Positions 31,860-42,866 of a stretch of DNA of 64,000 nucleotides are shown in pieces. Each line of letters opens with the position of its first letter. The stretch's first letter is position 1. The stretch lies in assembly GCA_019787685.1 (NCBI GenBank), contig JAHNUO010000004.1, forward strand, positions 558,001-622,000, given 5' to 3'. The DNA comes from Chiua virens. Lineage: Eukaryota; Basidiomycota; Agaricomycetes; Boletales; Boletaceae. The position numbers were made by a program, and so were the translations under genes. The notes under the pieces are model-generated. The model was not told where the DNA came from. It ran no database searches and saw only the letters and a program-made list of their open reading frames with translations.

Positions 31860-32760
31860 GGATGGGCCAAGCCTATATGTAGTGAAGATTAGTAGTTAAA
31901 TAAGGCAGATGTAGAGTTGCAGTGCAGACTAGTAGGCCGATTTTAAGCAGGCCAACATCTTGATAGGCTGATGAGTATGGCCAACAAGGGAATGCTGATG
32001 GCAATGGGTGGGCTGATGAATGGAATGGTGAAAGAGATGGAGGGGCCAAGAAAAATCATAGAGGAGATATCCTGTTGGTCAATGAAGGGAGGTCTGAGAG
32101 TGACTGATGGGCCAAGGGTGTGAGCGGCAAGATGAACAGGTGGGCTGATTAGATCTCCACTGGGGCCAAACAGAATGGCTGAGATAATAGACAGCAATGG
32201 ATATTGGCGGGCTGATGAATGATGTCCCGAGGGATATGAAAGGGCCAATTTGACACAGGCCGATAGTGGGTAGTGAGCCAAACAAGAAATGGACTGATAT
32301 GCACAGGTAGGCCGATAAGAGAATAGGTAGAACAAATGTCTAGGCTGAAGAAGGGAGTGCTAATGTCCAATGGTTGACCACTATACGGGAAGGAGAAAAA
32401 ATGAGTGGGCTGATGATATAAAGCTGGGATCATACCACTGGGCTGAAGTGATGTATACCAACATGCGCTGACTGGCCAGTACAGATGTGTTGGGGGATGA
32501 CATAGGTGAGCTGAAGGAATGAGCGGCCAATACATAATGAGTGGCCAATGACGATGTGAAGTGTTGAATACAGATGGGCTGACTATGGAGGACTGAGGGT
32601 TGACCAATTGGCCAATGAGATGAAGGCTGATACTGAATGAACAGCTGGTGAAGAGGGTTGACATTGTAAAGTAGATCATACCAATGGGCCAAGTTTTGGA
32701 GGACTGTGTTGACAGATCGGCCAACAGAAGGAAGGCCAAGCCAGATTGAGCGGCCGCAGA
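31860..32760. repeat. Degenerate purine-rich repeat tract (GGGCTGAT / GGGCCAA words)
   Basis: The words GGGCTGAT, GGCTGATGA, GGGCCAA and GGCCAAT recur dozens of times at irregular intervals of roughly 20-45 bases. This gives long open frames on the minus strand with repeated ISPP, HQPT and HWP motifs, which I take to be a by-product. It looks like an old, diverged minisatellite expansion. Confidence 0.6.
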
Positions 32761-32793
32761 AGAGGTTATGTGAGGGAGACCAGTTGGCCGACG

Positions 32794-33141
32794 TCAGGCA
32801 TTGGTCAGCCAGCGACGGGTATAACCAGAGAGTTGTGGTGGGCTGATTGCACCTGGAGGGAATGAACCAAGATGATCGGCACTGACACCATTGAATTTAG
32901 TCGACGACATCGCTGAGATGGCTGGAACAATGTCACAGAGGCTGGATGTTTGCATTGGTGACATATCATGGGGATGAGAATCGTAATTGTGCTCTTTGAG
33001 AAACAATGAACAAATATGCAATGCACACCTCTTACATTGTGACTGCTCTACAACAATGGGAGATTGCCAATCAACATCGCTAACCCGCCAACACAGCACT
33101 TTAAATTTCATAGAATTTGAATTCAGACAAACAAGAAGCAA
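32794..33141 (-). CDS. Hypothetical protein fragment
   Basis: A 115-codon frame with balanced composition (VLCWRVSDVDWQSPIVVEQS, CKRCALHICSLFLKEHNYDS, KFNGVSADHLGSFPPGAISP). It has no recognised domain. It sits just downstream of the Cys-rich gene on the same strand and may be its continuation or a chance frame. Confidence 0.3.
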   Translation of the reverse strand: MLLVCLNSNSMKFKVLCWRVSDVDWQSPIVVEQSQCKRCALHICSLFLKEHNYDSHPHDMSPMQTSSLCDIVPAISAMSSTKFNGVSADHLGSFPPGAISPPQLSGYTRRWLTNA

Positions 33142-33224
33142 AAATTAATTATATTGTGAACTACACTCAGGAAGAAATGGAACAGAGAAAACATTATTCA
33201 TCATAAATATGTAATGTCTGATGA

Positions 33225-34901
33225 CTATTCTACTTTGACGCTTGCCTCACTCTCACTTGTGTCCATTGGGACGACCCCATTGCCTTCTCCATGCTCAACT
33301 TCATCAAAGAGATGGTGAGGATCATTCACCATGACTGCGACCATTGGCGAGGGGTAGCCATCAGCGATGGATGGTGGTGTGAGGTCTGCTGCAGTGGCAT
33401 GGCCAGCAATGTTGGATGTCGCCAGCGAGAGTGGTGGTGGTGATTGAGAGTGGGACTGATGGCCAGACGCTGCCATGTTACCTACATTGCTGGGGGCCAG
33501 GAGGGCAGGCAGTTTGGGTGATGGTGATGTGCTTGGAATAGATGGTGGAGTGGCCAGGGGGGTGGGCAGGTGGCAAGGGCAATGGTGGTGGTGGTGGTGA
33601 GTCCAATAGCAAGGTGGTGACCCATTGGCAAAGGGCCTCCATTGACCAGCCTGGGCTGTCGACTGTTCCACACAGATCGGTGATCTCCTGCAGGAGATCA
33701 TAAACGAGGCCAGAGAGCTGCATGACCTCAAGTTGCAGGTCATGCTCACCTGGTTGAACTACGGTGGCTGAGGGAGCGACCACAAAGGGCGCTGACTGCC
33801 ACACAGGAACCTGGACATAGACTACAATATGTTAGTTAGACCTGGTATACAGCAGAGTGTTGTTACCTATCATTGGGGGAGGGATGCTTGTGCGGCCAAG
33901 CCTGCAATTCTGCTGCAGGACCAGCCTCACTACTGGAGGCGATGGGCATGGGTGAACACTGGCGCTTTTCAGTGTCAGTAGGTTTGGAGCAAGAGGGGGA
34001 GTGGTGGCAGGCAGGGCAAGGGCTAGTGGGTTGGTGACTGCATCCTCATTGCAATGCAGGTTTTTTGGTGTCATTTGCCACTGTGGCCTGGGGGCAGGAC
34101 GAGACTGAGCTCGAAACTTTGCTCAAGAGGGTCCTTGTGTCTTGGACCACAGGTCACTGGCTGTTTTGGTGCAGTGACTGCACTTGATCTTGCCATGTTT
34201 GCATGGTGCACACACCCCTGCCTTTGTGAAGGGGGTGCACTCCAGGTTGCACCTCACACAATTGTTGCAGCAAGAGTCATCAGTGTTGGCATCCGCATTG
34301 GTGGGTTTGGTGGGTTTGGCAGGTGCAGTGGGTGGCATGCGTGGCTTGGAGGGTGGCATGTGTGACTGAGGGGGATTGGCAACAAGTGGGGATTCGGTGG
34401 TGTTGACAGCAGCAGGAATGAGGGCAGCATTGGGGGCGAGCCATGCATTGCTCTCCACCCACTCTTTCTTTATGCTGTAGTAGTTATCTAAACTCATTTG
34501 CTTACCTTTCACTAAGTCGACCTGGCTGTTGTCCTCCCTCCGCTCTACATCCTCATTGATCCCCAATTGTGTCATCAAGTCCCTTGTGAAGTCTTCATTG
34601 AGTTCCTCCTGCATCACCAGGTGCTATGCTTTCCCTTGTTCCCTTTCATCAAGTCCTCTTAATCTCTTGCTGACGTTGCAAAGGTGGGAATGTCAAGGCA
34701 AAGGCCTTCAGGGACTGGTAGTGGTGCCCTGCCGAACTCATACCAAGGATGGCTCTTGATGGCATTGGTGGGATTTTTGATGAAGTCCCATGCCGGCCAT
34801 TGACCAGCGGTGAGCTTAGCTTTGAGGCTTTCAAATTCCATTGCTGCAGTGATGGTGATGGGAGGAACTGCCGTACCAACCGAGATGACCTTGGAGATCA
34901 A
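33225..34901 (-). CDS. Zn2Cys6-like cysteine-rich hypothetical protein (likely multi-exon)
   Basis: Minus-strand pieces: ESLKAKLTAGQWPAWDFIKN to FATSARD (34901-34659), ELNEDFTRDLMTQLGINEDV onward (34617-34123), a Ser/Pro-rich part (34074-33832), DLQLEVMQLSGLVYDLLQEI with SMEALCQWVTTLL (33804-33560), and a tail to 33225. The cysteine block at about 34190-34280 has spacing C-X2-C-X6-C-X8-C-X2-C-X6-C, as in Gal4-type Zn2Cys6 domains. It is followed by an amphipathic helix, as in such proteins. Frames change at about 34640, 34120 and 33820, so introns or frameshifts are needed. Function as a DNA-binding protein is inferred. Confidence 0.5.
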
Positions 34902-34989
34902 ATGCTACATAAGGTCAGTCATCAGAGTGTTGTCAAAAATGCGATTACTTCCCAGCACTGGCATGATCACCCTACACACATCCGTCGGT

Positions 34990-35124
34990 CACAGGCTCAG
35001 TGGTGCTGTCCAGACATGCAGCATTGTTGCTATCAATGCTTGCAACGAATAGAGGTGGTCCAGAAGCACACAAAAACATAATATGCGTCACATTGATGTG
35101 TACAACGCAGGAGGAGTGACGAGT
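34990..35124 (-). pseudogene. Copia pol fragment (downstream of protease)
   Basis: With one TA removed, the frame continues from the protease end at 36717 as TRHSSCVVHINVTHIMFLCA, then GPPLFVASIDSNNAACLDST. This matches the stretch between the protease and the GAG-pre-integrase domain of fungal copia elements. It ends before the integrase zinc finger. Confidence 0.65.
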
Positions 35125-35126
35125 TA

Positions 35127-36714
35127 CAGTGGCTCAAACAACTGTCCCAATGTTTGCATGTTTTTCACTAAATGCAATAAAACGTGGTAATCACTAAACC
35201 TTACCCAAACCTGTGGGAATATGAAATATAGTACCTACTCCTGGCTTTCTATTGGCCCAAGGGTCAAATGATTTGAATAGGATTTGATGAAATGGTAATC
35301 ATTTCAAAATGATCACTCATTGGGACAGTTTTTTGACTTTATATAAATGTAAGTATTTAATATTTGGTATGATCTCCTTTGGCCTTGATAACTGCTTCAA
35401 GCCTTCTATGCATGCTTTTAATCCATTTCTGATGCTATTCTGCACAAATATCCCCCCACTCCTCTACTAACCTCTCCTATAAATGACAAACTCCTTTAGG
35501 GGCACTTTTATAAGCTGAAAGTCATTTTTTGAGATAATTTCAGGTATGTTCAAAGGAAGTAAGGTCTAGAGACTGTGCAGGCCAATCTAAAGATCCAATC
35601 TCTTGATCTTTAACCCAGGTCTGAACTCTTTTACAGGTATGTTTGGGATCATTATCTTATTGAAAAATGATATCACCTTCTGAAATTCAAAATTCTTCAA
35701 TGTTTTCCAGCAACCCATGCTGTGAAATTGTCACATACTGCTCAGCATCCATCCTTCTGTACATCTTACTCTAAACTCCCACTCCATTCCATCCTATATA
35801 GGCCCATAGCCTCCTCTATGCTTGACTGTACCTCTAGCAATCAACTACTCTCCTGCCTTTTTCCACACATATGCTTGTTTATATGACCCAATCCTGTTGA
35901 CTTTAGTCTCATTTAACTATACAACCATTTTCCCATCCTCCATAGTCCAATGCTAGTATTTGAAAGCATAGGCCAACCAACCTTTCTTGTGACTCTTGAA
36001 AAGAAGAGGTTTTTGTTCTCCACCACAGCTTTCAAAGAGGCTTCCTTGAGGGTATTTCTGACTGTCTGAGGGTAGAGAGGAGTATCAATAATGGTATTGA
36101 TAAGTATAGTGAGCTGAACAGCATTTTTGGCCTTGCCAGTAATAATCTATTGTACAATAGCCCTTTTGCTGGTAAATGACAATTTTGAAGGGTAACCACC
36201 AAGATGTTTAGTCTTGTCTAGCTGGATTTCCTGAAGGACCCTAGACACTGTAGACTTGCCCAGACCAGTTTTAGAGGTTATTTTCTTGGAAGAAAGCTTC
36301 AGGAAAGGGAAGAAGACAGTATTTTCCCTTAAGAGCTGTAGGTAGGTTTCATAATGATGATAGGAAAGTTAGTATGAAATGGTGGGGTTCATATGGTGCT
36401 AGCTGATGATAGTTACATAAATATAACATAATAGAACCATTATCAAATGTATGTAAGTACTTTCCAACATGTTAGGGTCTAATGTGTGTAATCCAAACTT
36501 AAAGTCAAAGAACTGTCCCAATGAGTGATCATTTTGAAATGATTGCCATTTCATCAAATCCTATTCAAATCATTTGACCCTTGGGCCAATAGAAAGCCAG
36601 GAGTAGGTACTATATTTCATATTCCCACAGGTTTGGGTAAGGTTTAGTGATTACTGCGTTTCATTGCGTTTAGTGAAAAACATGCAAACATTGGGACAGT
36701 TGTTTGAGCCACTG
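35127..36714 (-). mobile_element. Tc1/mariner-like element, family D copy 2
   Basis: Ends CAGTGGCTCAAACAACTG and its inverse, TA at 35125-35126 and 36715-36716. It is nearly identical in structure to 14522-16098 but lies in the opposite orientation. Inner inverted end motifs occur at about 35320-35333 and 36508-36520. It is inserted in a copia pol frame. Confidence 0.9.
35360..36350 (-). pseudogene. Tc1-type transposase remnant, family D copy 2
   Basis: Collinear with 14882-15850, in reverse. Helix-turn-helix remains at 36210-36290 and the region corresponding to DWPAQSLDLTSFEHTW at about 35530-35600 are visible, but no open frame longer than a few dozen codons survives. Both copies share many of the same defects, so they probably moved as non-autonomous copies of an already broken source. 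Confidence 0.7.
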
Positions 36715-36716
36715 TA

Positions 36717-37240
36717 AGTACAGGACAGCGAGGAGATTGTTGTGAAGCTCAGGGACATGCAAGACGTTGCTAAACTCGACCGCTCGACCGCTCTTCCCCT
36801 CAATAACTGGGTGGAACACCAATGCGACACATACAGTCTTCCACTCGAGCAGCAAGGGCAAGGAGGGACTCATTGGGATGCTTCCTGATGCTAAAAAACT
36901 TGTCATAAGCCACAAAGCGACTGCCAGCCTTCTGCTGCACAAAGACAGCCTTGAGCGCTTTCCAGGCCTTAGTGGGATCGTCCTGGTCAGCTCGGATGTG
37001 GACTTGCTGGTCTGGGGCAATGTTGAGCATCAACTTGCCAGCAGCCTTGTCCTGTTTGATGTCCCAAGCGGTCTGGTCAGAACTAGAACCAGTGCAATGA
37101 AGCTCCTTGCCATCTACCAGTCTCCTCCACAGGCCCTTCGAGCGAAATAGGGCCTTCATCTCCTTGCTCCAGGTGACATAGTTCGTCCCAGAGAGAGCCT
37201 GAATGCGATGGGACGACGATTGGTGAGGCTCAGAGGACAT
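36717..37240 (-). pseudogene. Copia gag (UBN2-like) fused by deletion to the protease end
   Basis: gag starts at 37240 (MSSEPHQSSSHRIQALSGTN, YVTWSKEMKALFRSKGLWRR, TKAWKALKAVFVQQKAGSRF, FFSIRKHPNESLLALAARVE) and runs to about 36800. This is the typical copia gag beginning. After a frame change comes FHPVIEGKSGRAVEFSNVLH, VPELHNNLLAVLYL, the last part of the copia protease. The zinc knuckle and protease active site in between are missing, so there is an internal deletion. Confidence 0.78.
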
Positions 37241-37349
37241 GTTGAGACGACTGGAATGGGTGAAGTCAAAAGTGGATGTTGTTTAGGGTATGTGAGATAG
37301 CGAAAATAAAGTGTTGAGGTCTCTCGAGGCTGTTGGGAGCGCTCAAAGT

Positions 37350-37364
37350 GCAGGGCTCATAACC
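37350..37364 (-). promoter_or_regulatory. Copia primer binding site (initiator tRNA-Met, internal)
   Basis: Minus strand GGTTATGAGCCCTGC follows the LTR end TTATCA directly. It is complementary to GCAGGGCUCAUAACC, the anticodon stem-loop region of fungal initiator tRNA-Met, as I know it from yeast. Copia elements can prime with a half-tRNA cut in the anticodon loop, and this site fits that mode. Confidence 0.75.
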
Positions 37365-37566
37365 TGATAAAACAGCTACTCTGGGTAACTGGAGTTCGAT
37401 GTCAGAAGCTATAAATTGGGAGTCTAGGACGACTACATACCTGGAGTTCGATGTAAGAAGGCTAAGGAAGCGACTACATCAAAATCCAAGTGTAAATACT
37501 CTAAGTAACCCTAATAAGTAAGCATGACAAATCAAATAGAGAGATGTGCAATCACTGCATCTAACA
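37365..37566 (-). repeat. Copia 5' LTR (202 bp)
   Basis: On the minus strand it starts TGTTAGATGCAGTGATTGC and ends CTGTTTTATCA. Its inner end meets the tRNA-Met primer site and its outer end meets family A integrase sequence. A related solo LTR is at 43435-43606. Confidence 0.85.
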
Positions 37567-37878
37567 ATTCTGTGACCCAATTCTTTCTTCTAAATGGATC
37601 TCTCTATTGTCGAGAACCGCATAGCCAACACCAGTTAGTCATGCCAACTGAATGCCATTACAGTCTCATTAAGGAAGTGCACAATGACCTTGGATACAAA
37701 GGTGTCTTCTTGGTTTGAACACGGTTATTGCTGCATTTCTAGTGGCCCCTGCTCATTGATGACATCAAGTGCTATATACCTGTACCTGCCATGAGTGTCA
37801 AATTTGACAGACACAGATGTTCCATATCCCTTGTAGAGTCCACATCAACACAATGGGGATGCCTTGATCAGGCAGATA

Positions 37879-39471
37879 CAGTGAGCAACAAAACTGATGC
37901 AATGTTTGTAGCATTTTGATTGAAGCATGAATATTGAGAGCCCTGTTGATGCTAGACCCCATAACCTAGGTACCATTGGAAAGCCTTGATCAAGGGCTTT
38001 CCAATGGTATATGGGTTTATTATGTAATTCCTACTATATCGGGAAATATGTCGAAATTAGTGTGAGGTACTCATTGCATCAGTTTTGTTGCTGGTATAAG
38101 GGTATCACAAATTAGTATGAAGTGTATCCTCCTTTGGCCTTGATGACCTCCTGAACTCTTCTAGGCATGCTCTCAATCAATCTCTGACACTCCTCTACCC
38201 CAATCTTATACCATTCCACTTTAATCCTCTCCAAAAGTTCCAATATCCCCTTAGCTGGCTCAGGATACTCTGCAAGTCTTCTTTTGAGGAGAAACCATAG
38301 ATGTTCTATGGGATTAAGGTCTGGAGACTGAGCAGGCCATACCATGACCTCAAATTCATGGTCATCAAGCCACTCCCTAGCCTTCCTACTGGTGTGCTTG
38401 GGGTCATTATCTTGCTGGAAGATAATGTCTTCTGGAGAAAATCCATAATCCACCAGAGTTTGTTGGAGTTCATCCTCCAAAATCTGCACATAGAGATCAG
38501 CATCCATCTTACCATCAATCTTGCAAGCCATTCCAACACCTTCTCAGGTCATACAGCCCCATAGCATTACTGATCCTCCCCCAAACTTAACTGTTCCCTC
38601 CACAATCCTGTCAATAAGACCCTCTCTTGCCCTTTTCCATGCCCATTTCCTGCCATCTGACCCAATGTGATCGATTTTGGTCTCATCTGACCATATAACT
38701 CGCTTCCAGTCCTCAACAGTCCAATGCTGATGGCTTAGAGCAAAGTCCATCCTTGCTCTTCTATAACACTGGGCAAGAAGAGGGCATTTTTGCTTTACTA
38801 TAGCCTTCATACCAGCTTTATTCAAGTGGCAGCAGATGGTCTGGGGGGAGATAGAATGGTTCTTCACTTCTTGAAGTGTTTTGGTCACCTGAACTGCATT
38901 CTTGGCCTTCCCAGATCCAATAAGACGAATAGCATGACATATATCAGTAGAAGAAATGATGGAAGGACGACCACCAGAGGCTTTGGGTAGGTTGGGAAGA
39001 TGTTTGGACCTGAGTCTACTAATAGTAGATTGGTTGAGACCAGTAGATTGAGCAATTTGATGGGTTGATTGTCCCAATTCCAAGAGAGAGATGATATGAT
39101 GAGTTTGGTCAACTGAGAGAGATTTCGTGATGGTGGTTGTGGACAAAGTGATAGTGTGTGTGTTTGTTTATATCATGTTGAATTTATTGCATGTCACATG
39201 ATCCATTGCTTATGTAATAACTGCTTGCAATATGTATTTTGAATACTTTAGAGTGTTAGCAACAAAACTGATCCAATGAGTACCTCACACCAATTTCGTA
39301 ATATTTCCCGATATAGTAGGAATTACATAACAAACCCATATACCATTGGAAAGCCCTTGATCAGGGCTTTCCAATGGTACCTAGGTTCGGGGGTCTAGAA
39401 TCAACAGGGCTCTCAATATTCATGCTTCAATCAAAATGCTATAAACATTGCATCAGTTTTGTTGCTCACTG
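37879..39471 (-). mobile_element. Tc1/mariner-like element, family B copy 2
   Basis: Ends CAGTGAGCAACAAAACTG and its inverse, TA at 37877-37878 and 39472-39473. Both foldback end modules are present, and near each end there is a palindrome around ACCATTGGAAAGCC. Inserted in the integrase of family A copy 2. Confidence 0.92.
38112..39146 (-). pseudogene. Tc1-type DD34E transposase, family B copy 2, single nonsense codon
   Basis: From MSTTTITKSLSVDQTHH to KAKGGYTSY-stop the frame is open except for one TGA at 38544-38546, where the sisters have TGG (Trp in TWEGVG). Catalytic motifs are present: WSDETK, QQDNDPKHT and SPDLNPIEHLWF, the last two giving the 34-residue spacing of DD34E. A G to A change explains the stop. 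Otherwise it looks close to functional, though some residues differ from the intact copy. Confidence 0.9.
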
Positions 39472-40330
39472 TACCAGTATATTGTTCAGGCTCGATGCAC
39501 CTTTACTGCATATCCTGAATGGCGCATGTTGTGATCTGAGAATGTGTCCTCTATCACATCTTTTATTTTCAAAGATATCTGATGCCATTGGGGAGCTGTC
39601 TCTGAGGTCCAGCATTTATACAGGCACTCGATAACTTGGCTACTCAATATGGCATCCACCATATCCGGATTTCCCCTACAGCTCTCAGGTGAATGCCATT
39701 GTTGAATGGTGTCATCTTGATGTCCAGGAGGCCACTGTCAAAAGTACCCTGGGAGGGGAAGTTCGCTGGCTGGCGACTGCTCACTCTGTTTTCTGGGCTG
39801 AACGTGTCATAGTCTATACTCACAAAGCAACTGGTCTTTTGCCATACTTTATGGTACACGGTGTTGAACTGCTTTTTCTGTTCAATTTATCCGAGGCAAC
39901 ATTTCTTGTTCCTGTTCCTAGCACTGATCTGGTTTCTAGCAAAAGCTTGATAGCTTGGAGAGCTCATCAGCTCCAAAAGCATCAAGCAGATATAGATTCT
40001 ATCCAAGAATGGGTCCTGGCATCATGGTTTGTGTCCCTTAAAGATTTTGAGTCGCAATTCAAGAACCAGATATGGACGAAAGAGTTTAGTCTGGATAACC
40101 TTGTCTTGGTTTGAAATATGTGGATTGAGAAGGAGCTGAACCAGAAAATACAGGCATGCTACCTTACTTTCAACAGACAAAAATCATGATTCTGGTTACT
40201 GAACTGACTGGAGTAGGCGATGAGGAATATGAGCACTCTAATGCTGAGAAAGATGTTGAGTACAAAAACAAAGTGAGGGCGACATCTTGCAAGACACTCT
40301 CTATTTTACCCTGGGTTTTTGTCTGGTGTA

Positions 40331-40874
40331 TTTGATCTCAAAGAAAATCAATATCCAAGCAAAAAGAAGGAGTCTTACAATACCCCCCATAGAACCACAC
40401 TTACTTACAATCTTCACTTTCTCGCTCATTCACACTCATGCATACCAAAAAGATCTAAAAAAACTGTAAACAAAGAACACCTAGAAAAACAGAAAAACAG
40501 ACATCTCTCCCTTTTTCCCTCTTGTCCCAATGAACTAATATTGACATTTTTGTCTTTGAACGCATGATGTGACCCAGTGTTAGTTCTAATGATCTGCTTT
40601 TGATGAATATAGACGATAAAGGTTATAAAAGTAGGCAAAAATATGATAGATGACTGAAGAAAACAGAACCCCACGCTTAGGTGTCATTCATTTAGATCTC
40701 TTTTCATGCATTTCATTTCATTACTCTTCTAACCCTTGTTTTTGTACTTAGGGATCTCACTTGGACATGGACACAGCACAAACATGGATCTGTATATTGA
40801 CTCTTCAACTCTATCATACAAGTAGGGATGGACCAGAGATGACTCAAGACATTCCCAATGCCAGCTTCACCTAT
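40331..40874. other. Spacer of family A copy 2 between pol and reverse ORF
   Basis: Matches 1260-1760 of copy 1 in reverse. It has no coding signal; the short frames here are chance. Confidence 0.5.
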
Positions 40875-42825
40875 CTAGTTCTCCCTACTGTGAAGTAACA
40901 TACGATTCCATGGCTGAGGCACAAGCCTCAAGCTCCTTGAAGAAGGACCTGGTCGACACTGAACTTCACCTTCAGAGAGAGAATAGCATGCTGGATATGA
41001 TATCACCATTCCATCATAAGGCTCAGATAGCACGCCAGTCTTAGATTTCTTCTTTGGCAACTCTGCTTCTTCCTCCTGATCTTGAAAAGTGAGTAGAGAC
41101 ATGGGCTTGGACTCATAGAAGAGTGGCTTGGGCATATCTGGTGTCAGAGGAGATGCAGGTGAAGGATCAACATGGCCTTGTGAGCTGAGATGGTAACCTT
41201 GATAATGGGTAACACTATGAAAAAGATTAGCTGAGTTGATGCCATTAGATGGGAGAGATCATACCCACACAGCCTTGACCTTTGGACCTGCTGTCCCCCC
41301 TTCTCTATGGACAGCCCACTCTTTAATAATGCCCTGACCATCTGACCTGTTGCACCAGCCCTTGGCTTTGAAGCAAGGATCACAGGTGTGACCTGGGATC
41401 CTACACACAGCTTGCCAGTCCAAGCACACATCTTGCATGCCTGGTCATGAACCATACGATCTGGAATACTGTGCCAGACCCATGACTACCATCTCTGTCA
41501 TATACCGCTCCGTTTTCCATTCCTCTGGATATCACTCCAGATCTCTTAGATGATAACTCCGGGCCGATCTCCCTCAGGACGCAACTCCATGACCCTGGAC
41601 CTCCATTACATATATATGTTTCCTCTTTTGTGTTAGTACATAACCTGTGTCTTGCTTACAAGCACAGCTCCGGCTTTCTCAGTACCCGACTTACCTCTGG
41701 CTATGTAGTTTCCCAATCTCCCGTCTTATTCAGAATTAGTCATTCTCCGTTTCTCCGTATTACTCATCTCCTTGCTCTGTGACTAATCAATATGTTTCCT
41801 CTGAGTATATAAACTGTAGTTACTTCGATTGTAACTTTAGTCTGAATATTAGTTTATTTGTATGACTCACTTCGAACACTCCGAGAAGTCCTTGATGGTC
41901 TTCACTCCACTCGACTCCACTTTATGTGTTGAGTCATACATATATCTACCTCTGTTCTCCACATGTCCGAAATATAGGGACAGACTATGACAAGGGTGCA
42001 CCACATACAGTGAAGCCAAGTCCTGTCCGATGCTACAACTCCAGAGATCAAGAGTTGGCTACCTCCGAGTTGCATGGTCTCTAACAATCTCCTCCTCCTC
42101 TTCACATGGGCTATCTTTCATAGCTGCTTTTCGAGTAGACCACTGAAAAGAACTGTTAACAAAGTGAAGTAGCTGAAGCAACAACTGTCTCACCTTGTGC
42201 TTCCTGCCAGCCTTGACCTCAAAGATCTTGCCTGTCCCCACAACTGAACCACCCAGAAGTGAAGCGGATCCAAATGACCTGGGCCCCATTGCCTTACCCA
42301 AAGTGGCTTGCTGTCTCAGAGTATCCAAGTGTTGAGCTACTTCACCCTGCCACTTATGAAAAAACATGGTTGCCTCATGCATTGTCTTCACCATCTCATC
42401 GCTGAGATGGCAGGAAATGCCATGCAACTTTGCTTGGCTAAGGGCAGTATTCAGATACTCCTATGAATTCAGTTAATACTTGATCAACTCTATGACATTT
42501 ACAACATACCAAAGCCTGTTGCCACTCTTGGCACCATCCCTCCTGTTCTTCTTGCAGCTCCTCCTTATCATCCATCTGGTATCATCAGCGTCACAGCAAC
42601 AATCTGATCCTTTCCTTGTGCAAGGTCCTTCTTGGCCTTGACAGTTGTCTCATCGACAAGAGGGTCTGTGAATATAAGGATCACATCAAGGGAAGTAAGA
42701 CACAGGGTAATGAGTAGTGAATTGAGGGGAGAGGTAATTGGTTGAAAGAGCAGATAGCCAACGTGAGGCTTTAATATGTGGCCAATCCCATTCACTGGTT
42801 CAAGGTCAGTGCTTGTGGGTATCAT
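40875..42825 (-). pseudogene. Reverse-oriented Zn2Cys6-like ORF of family A copy 2, split by a solo LTR
   Basis: Starts at about 42825 and includes LVDETTVKAKKDLAQGKDQI, LSDEMVKTMHEATMFFHKWQ, GEVAQHLDTLRQQATLGKAM and CEEEEEIVRD (to 42087). After the solo LTR it resumes at 41495 with VHDQACKMCAWTGKLCVG, the cysteine block C-X2-C-X6-C, and ends with the Lys/Ser-rich tail at 40875-41135 (EEEAELPKKKSKTG). The order equals copy 1 at 1-1023. Orientation opposite to integrase is clear. Frameshifts break it. Confidence 0.6.
41496..42086 (+). repeat. Solo LTR, chromovirus family F, with 5-bp TSD
   Basis: 591 bp, TGTCATATACCGCTCC to CTCTAACA, flanked by ATCTC at 41491-41495 and 42087-42091. It lies inside the reverse ORF of family A copy 2. 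A TATA-like stretch (AGTATATAAACTG) occurs at about 41806-41818. Confidence 0.93.
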
Positions 42826-42866
42826 ATGACTGACTCAGGACAGTCAGTATTCAAGTCCTTGTCGGG

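Larger units (their letters stand above)
34990..37566 (-). mobile_element. Ty1/copia retrotransposon fragment
   Basis: Minus strand: LTR (37566-37365), primer site, gag (37240-36800), an internal deletion, a protease end and the GAG-pre-integrase start, then loss of similarity at about 34990. Element D2 (35127-36714) is inserted at a TA within the codons of VLYL-TRH. The rest of pol and the second LTR are missing. It abuts family A integrase at 37567, so it probably inserted there, but the left partner sequence is not present. Confidence 0.75.
37571..40330 (+). pseudogene. Integrase of family A copy 2, split by Tc1-like B2
   Basis: First part (37571-37876): LYCREPHSQHQLVMPTECHY, EVHNDLGYKGVFLV, the HHCC region. 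Second part (39474-40300): NAIVEWCHLDVQEATVKS with the catalytic Glu, HSVFWAERVIVYTHKATGLL, MVHGVELLFLFNLSEATFLV and the C-terminal LVLV, then QKIQACYLTF and acidic tail sequence. Removing B2 and one TA restores collinearity with copy 1 at about 2750. The core around the first two Asp residues (about 39480-39670) is degraded. Confidence 0.75.

Noticed and set aside
31860..32760. Long minus-strand frames (130 and 196 codons) as real genes
   Set aside because: They come from the repeated GGGCTGAT and GGGCCAA words, which avoid stops in several frames at once.
36670..37020. A 116-codon minus-strand frame across the D2 end and copia gag
   Set aside because: It is a chimera of the Tc1 end and an off-frame reading of the copia deletion junction; only its middle (VIEGKSGRAVEFSNVLH) is true copia sequence.
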